A stretch of DNA of 14,890 bases from positions 1 through 14,890 of the forward strand of contig CANTGP010000023.1 of assembly GCA_947653315.1 (NCBI GenBank), in the 5' to 3' direction. The DNA comes from an uncultured Lachnospiraceae bacterium. Lineage in GTDB: Bacteria; Bacillota; Clostridia; Lachnospirales; Lachnospiraceae. Positions 1 to 6,377 of this stretch are shown here, one piece after another. Numbering within the stretch: position 1 is the stretch's first letter; every line of letters begins with the position of its first letter. The notes beneath the pieces are model-generated. The model did no database searches and was not told the origin of the DNA. It saw only the letters and a list, made by a program, of their open reading frames with translations. Both the position numbers and the translations under genes were made by a program.

Positions 1-114
1 AGAAGAAATTTAATGGAAATTTGATAGAAATAGCATATCGTTTATTCTTTTATAAAGATGAATTAATGCAGTTAGTAAAAGCTCCCAATAAAACATTGGA
101 AGCCTTGAAATTAC

Positions 115-143
115 TATATATTAGCAGCTCCACCGTTCTGCAA
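115..143 (-). promoter_or_regulatory. Possible leftward promoter after the terminator
   Basis: On the minus strand TTGCAG (143-138) is followed by a 17-base spacer and TATATA (120-115), with TATAGT overlapping. The match to sigma-70 boxes is only partial (three and four of six), but the site lies just beyond the terminator in AT-rich DNA, where a promoter for a gene off the left edge would be expected. From 1 to 159 I see no gene. Confidence 0.2.
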
Positions 144-159
144 CGACAAAACTCCAAAT

Positions 160-189
160 CGAGTAGGGGAAAAGTTTATCCCCTACTCG
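160..189 (-). terminator. Probable leftward intrinsic terminator
   Basis: An 11-bp perfect inverted repeat (CGAGTAGGGGA / TCCCCTACTCG on the minus strand) with an 8-base loop lies 51 bases after the methyltransferase stop. On the minus strand it is followed by ATTTGGAGTTTTG, a broken U-tract; on the plus strand no T-run follows, so the direction is leftward. Two smaller inverted repeats lie between it and the stop: CCGC-TTTT-GCGG at 199-210 and a 7-bp A/T stem around CCC at 223-239. The weak U-tract keeps confidence moderate. Confidence 0.65.
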
Positions 190-239
190 CCACGCGCCCC
201 GCTTTTGCGGCATCTTCCAAAGATTTTTTCCCAAAAAAT

Positions 240-2033
240 TCATTCCCCACGCTTCCGGTCCAAAATAGCATCCAACAGGTAAACCCGGTTAAACGGAATG
301 GAAAAATAATACCCGTCCACGAAATCCCCCGTCATATCCATGACCTTCTTCGCTATCCCCACGCCTGCCGTTTCCCCTTCTTCCCGGGTCATTTTTGCAT
401 GGAAACAGGAAAGGACCTCATCGTCCACCCCGATTCCGACCATCTCGTTTTTCATAAAAAGGGCGTTGCGGAGGTTCACAAGGGGCATGATACCGCACAG
501 AATCCTCGCCCCGGTGCGCTCCTTCACTTCTTTTAACCGCTTTGCGGCGGCTTCCGTAAAGACAGGCTGGGTCAGGAAAAAAGATGCCCCCTGCGCCATC
601 TTTTTTTCCACCCTGCGGATTTCCACATCCAGGTTATGTCTTCCCTGGTTGATTGCCCCGCCGTATCCCATGGGTTCCTCCGCAAATTCCTCCTGGTTTA
701 ATTCCCGGATGATTTTCATTAATCCCACGGAATCAAAATTAAACACGCTTTTTACGTCCTGGCGCATCATCATCGGAACGGGATCGCCCGTTACCACAAG
801 CAAATTCCTTATTCCGTTGACATATGCCCCCAAAAGCTGGGAGCGCATGGCAATGGCATTCTTGTCCCGGCAGCAAATGTGCGGCATAACGCACAGTTTC
901 GTTTCCTGCCACACCTTCATTGCCGTCAGAACCGAATCCGCCCTCGTCCTGCCGGAAGGCGAATCGGGAAATGTCACCACATCCACCCCTTTTTGCCGTA
1001 ACCAAAAGGCGCCTTCCATCATTTTGCCGTCGTCGGCGCCCGGAGGCGGCGAAAGCTCCACGGCAACCAGCTTTTTTCCTGGCTCCTTCCCCTGCCAAAA
1101 ACCGCTCTCCCTCCCGGCCTTTTCCCGGACGGACACCTGCACGCGCCCCGTACCGGTCCGCACCGGAGCGGTATCCGCACTTTCGCACAGTTTTTGCGTA
1201 AACGAAGGCGACGTTCCGCAGCATCCGCCCAGAAAAGCAACGTTTAACGCCCCGATTTGGGCCATCTTACCGGCAAAATATTCCGCGCTGTTGCCAAATA
1301 CCCTGCGCTTTTCCATGTATTTCGGGTATCCCGCATTGGGCAGCGCCGTAAGGTAAATGTTTTCCGGCAGTTCCATTTTCTCCAAAATCCGGTACAAATG
1401 GGCGGGACCGACACCGCAGTTAAAACCGGCGGCATCCACTGCCCCGGACTGCGCCGCTTCCGTAAGAAGTCTGCGGGCGCTAATCCCCGCACTGCTGTAT
1501 CCGTGCTGGTTCACGCAAAACTGAACGATGACAAACAGCTCCCGTTCTTTTTTCAGGTCCCGGATGACCGGAAGAATGTCGTCCATATTGGAAAACGTCT
1601 CAAAAATAAGAAGATCCGCCCCTGCTTCCGTAAAGGTATCGGCAATCAAACGGTATTCCCGGTAAATCTCGTCCTCCGTCCTGCCGGCGCGGACGGGCAG
1701 CGGACCGATATCCCCGGCAATAAAGCAGTCTTCCCCCAAAGTCCTGCCGCAGTCTTTTGCCGACTGCAGGGCATTTTCCCAAGCGGCACGGATATTCTCC
1801 CGCAGTTCTTCTTCCCCGCAGCATAAGGACATACGGTTCGCCGCAAACGTATTCGTCCGGAGCAGTACGGCCCCCGCTTCCAAATATTCCTTATGGATTT
1901 GCCGCATCCATTCCTGCTTTGTCCCGTTCAAACGCTCCGGCAGCTCTGCCACCCCGTACTTATCCGCAAAATAGGTACCGAAAGCCCCGTCGCAGATGAT
2001 TTTCTTCTTCTTTAAGTAATCCCGTATTTTCAT
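240..2033 (-). CDS. Bifunctional homocysteine S-methyltransferase / methylenetetrahydrofolate reductase
   Basis: A cytoplasmic two-domain enzyme of one-carbon and methionine metabolism, like YitJ of Bacillus subtilis; 597 residues against about 610 for that family. The N-terminal part (1-290) transfers a methyl group to homocysteine. It shows DGAFGT (15-20) and the zinc-binding cysteines in FNCG (Cys206) and GGCCGT (Cys271, Cys272). A variable linker (about 284-320) leads to the flavin-dependent reductase domain (about 322-597), which makes 5-methyl-tetrahydrofolate. That domain has VAVELSPP with the expected catalytic glutamate (Glu326), HICCRDKN (385-392), GDP (416-418) and FFLTQPVF (485-492). 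The start at 2033 is set by GGAG and by similarity beginning DYLKKKKIICDGAFGT. It lies 56 nt after tcdA and is probably the last gene of the transcript. I see no S-box or T-box leader directly upstream. Confidence 0.95.
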   Translation of the reverse strand: MKIRDYLKKKKIICDGAFGTYFADKYGVAELPERLNGTKQEWMRQIHKEYLEAGAVLLRTNTFAANRMSLCCGEEELRENIRAAWENALQSAKDCGRTLGEDCFIAGDIGPLPVRAGRTEDEIYREYRLIADTFTEAGADLLIFETFSNMDDILPVIRDLKKERELFVIVQFCVNQHGYSSAGISARRLLTEAAQSGAVDAAGFNCGVGPAHLYRILEKMELPENIYLTALPNAGYPKYMEKRRVFGNSAEYFAGKMAQIGALNVAFLGGCCGTSPSFTQKLCESADTAPVRTGTGRVQVSVREKAGRESGFWQGKEPGKKLVAVELSPPPGADDGKMMEGAFWLRQKGVDVVTFPDSPSGRTRADSVLTAMKVWQETKLCVMPHICCRDKNAIAMRSQLLGAYVNGIRNLLVVTGDPVPMMMRQDVKSVFNFDSVGLMKIIRELNQEEFAEEPMGYGGAINQGRHNLDVEIRRVEKKMAQGASFFLTQPVFTEAAAKRLKEVKERTGARILCGIMPLVNLRNALFMKNEMVGIGVDDEVLSCFHAKMTREEGETAGVGIAKKVMDMTGDFVDGYYFSIPFNRVYLLDAILDRKRGE

Positions 2034-2039
2034 TTTGCA

Positions 2040-2043
2040 CTCC
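2040..2043 (-). promoter_or_regulatory. Ribosome binding site deciding the start at 2033
   Basis: The minus strand reads GGAG followed by six bases and then ATG at 2033. The frame stays open upstream to 2309, but that extension lies inside tcdA and looks nothing like the family N-terminus, so this site marks the real start. Confidence 0.7.
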
Positions 2044-2089
2044 GTATTCCGTATTTTTTTCTGCTCAAATGGCGGAATATAAACACGCG

Positions 2090-2836
2090 CTAACAACCGG
2101 AAAGGTCCCGGATGATTTCCCCCGCCATAATCAGCCCTGCCACCGAAGGAACAAACGCCACGCTTCCCGGCGTGGAACGTCTTGCGCTTCCCGTATCCGT
2201 TCCGTCTGACGGCAGCGGCCTGCGCGGCTCCTCCCTGGAGTAAACCACCTTTAGGCGTTCCACCCCTCTTTTTTTCAGTTCCCTGCGCATCACCTTCGCT
2301 AACGGGCACACGCTTGTTTCGTATATATCCGCCACTTCAAAAGCCGCCGGATTCAATTTGTTTCCGGCGCCCATGCTGCTGATCACCGGCACACCGTACT
2401 CTTTTCCCAGCTCAACCAATGCAATCTTCGCCGTCACCGTATCCACCGCATCCGCAATATACGAATAACTGCCAAAATCAAATAATTCCCTGTTTTCCGG
2501 CAGGAAAAAGCAGCGGAACGTCCGCACATCGGCAAGCGGATTGATTTCCATAATCCGCTCCGCCATGACATCCACCTTATACCTGCCCACCGTACCGGAA
2601 AGCGCGGTAATCTGGCGGTTGATATTGCTCCACGCCACTTTGTCGCTGTCGATTAAATCAATGTTTCCCACGCCGCTGCGCGCCAAGGCTTCCGCCACGT
2701 AACCTCCCACACCGCCGACCCCGAAGACCGCCACCCTGGCATCCCGCAGCCTTTCCATGGCGCTGCCGCCAAGCAGCATTTCCGTTCTTTGAAACCGGGA
2801 ACGCAGCCTTCCGTCCATGTTTTCTCCGCTGTCCAT
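2090..2836 (-). CDS. tcdA: tRNA threonylcarbamoyladenosine dehydratase
   Basis: A ThiF/E1-like enzyme that uses ATP to dehydrate t6A at position 37 of ANN-decoding tRNAs to the cyclic form ct6A, in the cytoplasm. It has 248 residues, the usual size. The nucleotide-binding loop FGVGGVGGYVAEALARSG is at about 38-55, followed by IDSDKVAWSNINRQ, then DAVDTVTAK. The TcdA signature is present: SSMGAGNKLNP, EVADIYETSV and VMRRELKKRG. VAFVPSVAGLIMAGEIIRDL closes the protein. The start at 2836 has GGGGA upstream; the ATG six codons later (2818), with GGAG five bases ahead, fits the family N-terminus equally well. It follows SBP3 by 46 nt with no terminator visible and precedes the methyltransferase gene by 56 nt. 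The function is housekeeping and probably unrelated to transport. The sulfur-transfer partners CsdA and CsdE are not here. Confidence 0.93.
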   Translation of the reverse strand: MDSGENMDGRLRSRFQRTEMLLGGSAMERLRDARVAVFGVGGVGGYVAEALARSGVGNIDLIDSDKVAWSNINRQITALSGTVGRYKVDVMAERIMEINPLADVRTFRCFFLPENRELFDFGSYSYIADAVDTVTAKIALVELGKEYGVPVISSMGAGNKLNPAAFEVADIYETSVCPLAKVMRRELKKRGVERLKVVYSREEPRRPLPSDGTDTGSARRSTPGSVAFVPSVAGLIMAGEIIRDLSGC

Positions 2837-2882
2837 GTTCTTTCCCCAGCCTTCCTGTTTCCTGCTGTTACAAACTACTGAT

Positions 2883-5177
2883 TTATCGGTTTTCGTTCAC
2901 ATAAATCTGAACCCGGCTTTGGATGATATCCGCCACTTCCTTCGCATTTTTCTGTCCCGCAAAATACGGCGCCGCTTCCTCCGCCACGATATTCAGCAGC
3001 GCTTCGTTATAGGAATACACCTGATCCACCGTCTTCACGTAAGCGATGACTTCATCCACTTCCTCCCTGCTCATGGGCGTAACCGGAACCTCCACGCCGT
3101 TTACCATGTAGGTCTGCTCCATTTCCACCAGGTTTCCGTTTTCATCCTCATAGGTCGGCACTTTCATGGCTTCTTGTGCCAAATGCTCCACCTGCTTCAT
3201 GCAAAGCGGCCACTGGTACAGTTTTTCCTGGTATTCATCCGACAGGAAATACCGCAAAAACTGCCATGCCCCTTCCTTTTGTTTGGATTTTGCGGACATC
3301 GCCAGCTCTATGCCGGAAGAAATTGCAGCCCCGTTTCCTTCCCGGACCGGAAAGCCGACCAGCGTAATGTCTTCGCCAAACGTTCCTTTTTTCGCATAAT
3401 TATAGGATTCAAAATTGTTAAGGTATAGATAACTTAGCAGCACTTTATTCTCCCGCCACATGCTGTCATACCCCTGCCAAAAAGAATCGTTATAATAGTC
3501 GTCCCCCAACTGCTCCGGGAAACTGTTGATAAATGCAAGCAAATCCATAAATTCTTCCGTATTAAAATGGCATTCCCCCGTCTTCCAATCGATAAACTGG
3601 CTGCCGGACATTTGGATGCTGTCATTTAACATCACGTCCCTTGTCATTTCCGAAAATACCTGGGCGCCTTCCGGCATTTTTTCCATCACCGCATTCAGGT
3701 CATCCAGCGTCCATCCGCTTTCCGATCCCACATTGGCGGTTTTGCCCGCTACCGTCCGGACCGTGAAGGAAGGCACCAGCCGGTACAGTTTTCCGTCCGT
3801 CTCATAGGCTTTTAACACATTTGGGAAAAAGTCTTCCCTGTTAAAGTCCGCGTCTTTATCGATGAAGGGGTACAAATCTTCAAACAGCCCCTTTGCCACA
3901 TAACTGTCTATCGGCATGGAGTAGCCGACCACAAGGATATCCGGTACTTTTCCCGACGCGATATCCGCATTCAGGCGCGTCAGCCCCGCCGTGTAATCCT
4001 CATCCGTGTTATAGTTGGAATAGTCCTCCACCACAATGCGGTACTCCTCACTGGACTTGTTAAACGCCACTACCTGCCTGCGTACATCCCAGTCAAAACC
4101 GTTGCAGGCCAAAGTAAGGACAATCTTATCCTTCACGTCTTTCGGGTCCACTTTCGTAAATTTCATAAACGCCAGACTGCCGGTATCGTCATCCGTAATT
4201 CCGTAAAATTCATTTTCATCCACGGCGGCAAAATTGTAAATATAATAACCGCTTAAATCCGAATCGATGAAATTCATCAGTTCGGTCAGCTCCGTGTCCC
4301 CCAAATTATAAGCAAAAATGCTCCCGCTTCCCAGCAAATAAAAGTCAAAACCTTTTCCCGCGTACAGTCCGCCATAACCGTTAGAGCCACCCGGTATGGT
4401 ATATTCCTCCGAAACCTCACCGGTATCGGGATTCACCTTGGTTAACACATCGGCATTTTTTTCGGAGCTGTAAGAACGTACAATGATGGAGCCGTCCCGT
4501 ATTTGGTACAAACTGCCGATTTCCAGTTCCTTCTGCAGTTTTATTTCCCCCGTTTTCTTTCCCTGCGCATCAAAAAGGAACATTCCGTCCGTATCACAGA
4601 CCATAATCCTTCCGTCCGCCATGGGAAACATATTGTTGATCCAATACATATCCGGGTCTTTCCCTGTCAGTTCCGTCCGCCATAATTCATTTCCGGTGGG
4701 ACCCAATTTCACCAAATAATATTTGTTTACCCATACGGATTCCCCGGCGGCGCCGCCCGTTTCCTCATAGGAATCATTTACAATGGCAACATAATTACCC
4801 TCCGCATCCGCCGACGTATACGAATAATAAGTATTTTCACCCGCTTCCACTTCGGCCGTTTTAACATCCGTGCCGTCCATATTCTGGCTGATAAGCCGTA
4901 TGAGGCTGCCTCCTTCTTCCTTCCAGGTATAGGTGGTGATATACAGCCTGCCGTCCATGATTTTGATATCATTGATTTCGTTCGGATCTCCCACGGTGTC
5001 CAAATCCACCTGCTCCGAACGGTAAACGTGTTCCTTGGACTTTTCCGCGGCTCCGCCGTCCCCTCCCCCGCATGCCGTAAGCGCCAGTGCCGCCAAACCG
5101 GCAAGACCGCACAGGATTCTCCGTTTCAGGTTCTTTACGGCAGCGTTTTTATGGTTTTTACCCGTTTTTTTCCCCAT
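2883..5177 (-). CDS. Large extracellular solute-binding lipoprotein SBP3
   Basis: A third paralogue of the propeller-SBP lipoproteins, 764 residues. A Lys/Arg-rich N-terminus and hydrophobic core (about 21-35) end in the lipobox L-T-A-C, with Cys36 as lipidation site, then a Gly/Asp linker. Residues 55-345 carry beta motifs (MDGRLYITT, ADAEGNYVAI, MADGRIMVC, FLFDAQGKK, GSIFAYNLGD) suggestive of a propeller. Residues 351-764 are the SBP domain (VVAFNK, LNADIASGKVPDIL, FEDLYPFID, KEGAWQFLRY). The junction motif is ELMNFIDSDL where SBP1 and SBP2 have LLNW-D-DID, so SBP3 is the most diverged of the three. Its final 17 residues still equal those of SBP1. Placement after the adaptor and MacB-like genes, rather than beside the permeases, suggests a role with that pair or a different ligand range. 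The ligand is unknown. Confidence 0.92.
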   Translation of the reverse strand: MGKKTGKNHKNAAVKNLKRRILCGLAGLAALALTACGGGDGGAAEKSKEHVYRSEQVDLDTVGDPNEINDIKIMDGRLYITTYTWKEEGGSLIRLISQNMDGTDVKTAEVEAGENTYYSYTSADAEGNYVAIVNDSYEETGGAAGESVWVNKYYLVKLGPTGNELWRTELTGKDPDMYWINNMFPMADGRIMVCDTDGMFLFDAQGKKTGEIKLQKELEIGSLYQIRDGSIIVRSYSSEKNADVLTKVNPDTGEVSEEYTIPGGSNGYGGLYAGKGFDFYLLGSGSIFAYNLGDTELTELMNFIDSDLSGYYIYNFAAVDENEFYGITDDDTGSLAFMKFTKVDPKDVKDKIVLTLACNGFDWDVRRQVVAFNKSSEEYRIVVEDYSNYNTDEDYTAGLTRLNADIASGKVPDILVVGYSMPIDSYVAKGLFEDLYPFIDKDADFNREDFFPNVLKAYETDGKLYRLVPSFTVRTVAGKTANVGSESGWTLDDLNAVMEKMPEGAQVFSEMTRDVMLNDSIQMSGSQFIDWKTGECHFNTEEFMDLLAFINSFPEQLGDDYYNDSFWQGYDSMWRENKVLLSYLYLNNFESYNYAKKGTFGEDITLVGFPVREGNGAAISSGIELAMSAKSKQKEGAWQFLRYFLSDEYQEKLYQWPLCMKQVEHLAQEAMKVPTYEDENGNLVEMEQTYMVNGVEVPVTPMSREEVDEVIAYVKTVDQVYSYNEALLNIVAEEAAPYFAGQKNAKEVADIIQSRVQIYVNENR

Positions 5178-5184
5178 ATGTTAT

Positions 5185-5191
5185 CCTCCCC
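5185..5191 (-). promoter_or_regulatory. Strong ribosome binding site of SBP3
   Basis: The minus strand reads GGGGAGG seven bases before the ATG at 5177. It is among the best matches in the window, which suggests SBP3 is well translated, and it fixes the start of that gene. Confidence 0.7.
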
Positions 5192-5201
5192 ATGTGTGAT
5201 T

Positions 5202-5237
5202 GGCAGTAATATCCCGATATCCTTTAAAGATATTGCC
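5202..5237 (-). other. Imperfect stem-loop between the MacB-like gene and SBP3
   Basis: GGCA (5202-5205) plus ATATC (5209-5213) can pair with GATATTGCC (5229-5237): nine base pairs with a three-base bulge and a 15-base loop. A competing, smaller hairpin (ATATC/GATAT around TTTAAAG) uses part of the same bases. No U-tract follows on the minus strand and the strong SBP3 ribosome binding site lies just beyond, so it is not an obvious terminator. It could affect RNA stability or SBP3 translation. Confidence 0.35.
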
Positions 5238-5243
5238 ATACCC

Positions 5244-6332
5244 CTAAAAATATTTCCATTTGTTTTTTTCTTTGCGGAACCGCTCCGTCCCCTTTTCCTT
5301 AACGTCCAAAATAAACTGCCATACCGTCCGCCACGTCCACTGTTTCCGCTTCCATAAAAGGATAAGCGTCACGGTCACAATAACCGCAGGGATGGACAAA
5401 AAGAGAATTTGCAGTACCAGCACAAGGGCGAGCACGTCTTCCCATGCCCGTGCCACATTCTCCCAGTAAGGATAGCGGATGGCATAATCGTTCATGGAGC
5501 GCAGCCCGAATTCCGCAATCACCTGAAACAGTGCCTTCATCCGGAAACGCGAGGAATTATCCACGACCCACATATTGGTTTCGTCGATGCCGAATTTCTC
5601 TTTTACCTTTTTATAGGCAAAATCCTCCACCGGATTGGGCATAAGCACTTCATAAGTATTGATGCCGTCCGTGGTACCGTATTCCGACAACGTTTCCCAG
5701 GAAACGTAAACCATCGTTTTCCCAAGCCCTGCGGCTTCGTTAAAACGTCCGCTTTCCCTGTGGATGACCCCGGCAACGTAGTGCGGGACACCCCCGATGG
5801 TTACCTGCATCCCCACCACGTCATTGGAGCCGAACAACTGCCATGCGGCATCCTCGTCCAAAATAACCTTGTCATACATCAGGTCGTTTCCCGAAAAATA
5901 AGAGCCAAACAAAAGCCGTACCGGATGGAACAGGAAAAAATCCCCGCCGATTCCCACGGCATCCGCCTCCAAAGAGGTTTTTTTGCTGGAAAGGGTAATT
6001 TTTCCTACCGCGCTGTAAGCATCCGCCCAAAGTCTTGCGTTTTCGTTGGATGCCGTAATGGAAGCCTCCAAAAGCGCCTTATCCAGTTGGTCTTCAAACG
6101 TCCTTATCCTGTTTTTGTCAATCTCCGTGCTCCCCGTGAAAAAACAGGTAATCTGTGCCGCATCGTTTTCCTTTGACCAGCGTTTCGCCGCCGTCTGGTC
6201 GGGCAGCCCGTTCTTTTTGCCCACGGAAAATACCGTCAGCGCGCACCATGCCAGCAGGCAGAATATCACCACCATGGCAAGCAGCACTTGTTTCACGGTA
6301 AAACACTTAAAAAATCCTTTGATTTTATTCAT
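5244..6332 (-). CDS. MacB-like periplasmic core domain protein with two membrane segments
   Basis: A 362-residue membrane protein built as TM1 (about 14-37), extracytoplasmic domain (about 40-297), TM2 (about 299-327) and a very basic C-terminal tail. The middle matches the MacB periplasmic core domain pattern: AVGIGGDFF, LFGSYFSGND, VILDEDAAWQLFG, VVGMQVTIGG and HYVAGVIHRE. Full MacB/FtsX permeases have four membrane segments and an ATPase, either fused or next door. Here the frame stops after the second segment, and no ATP-binding gene lies in the window. It is either a truncated permease or a scaffold version that works with the adaptor upstream. The ribosome binding site is weak (GGAAGTGGG region). 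The tail is intact and ends in a clean stop 66 nt before SBP3, with no sign of a frameshift. Confidence 0.82.
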   Translation of the reverse strand: MNKIKGFFKCFTVKQVLLAMVVIFCLLAWCALTVFSVGKKNGLPDQTAAKRWSKENDAAQITCFFTGSTEIDKNRIRTFEDQLDKALLEASITASNENARLWADAYSAVGKITLSSKKTSLEADAVGIGGDFFLFHPVRLLFGSYFSGNDLMYDKVILDEDAAWQLFGSNDVVGMQVTIGGVPHYVAGVIHRESGRFNEAAGLGKTMVYVSWETLSEYGTTDGINTYEVLMPNPVEDFAYKKVKEKFGIDETNMWVVDNSSRFRMKALFQVIAEFGLRSMNDYAIRYPYWENVARAWEDVLALVLVLQILFLSIPAVIVTVTLILLWKRKQWTWRTVWQFILDVKEKGTERFRKEKNKWKYF

Positions 6333-6377
6333 ATCCCACTTCCATATCGATACACGCCCTTCCTGTCCCGTCCGCTT

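Noticed and set aside
21..536. Plus-strand open frame of 171 codons, open to the left edge
   Set aside because: Most of it is antisense to the methyltransferase/reductase gene and it reads through the terminator hairpin. The start is TTG with no good ribosome binding site. Only its first 50 or so codons lie outside that gene, too few to support a call.
340..1356. Plus-strand open frame of 338 codons
   Set aside because: It is antisense to a clearly recognised enzyme and its translation, rich in Ser, Pro, Arg and Phe, is typical of a shadow frame.
2034..2309. 92-codon upstream extension of the methyltransferase/reductase frame
   Set aside because: It lies inside tcdA, has a Gly/Arg/Lys-rich composition unlike the family, and a good GGAG site sits ahead of the ATG at 2033.
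2837..2882. Terminator between SBP3 and tcdA
   Set aside because: No stable inverted repeat followed by a T-run can be found in these 46 bases.
5409..6176. Plus-strand open frame of 255 codons
   Set aside because: It lies wholly antisense to the MacB-like gene, shows no recognisable family and has no supporting ribosome binding site.
5244..6332. MacB-like gene as a frameshifted remnant of a full permease
   Set aside because: I see no continuation of FtsX membrane segments in other frames after the stop; only 66 nt separate it from SBP3.
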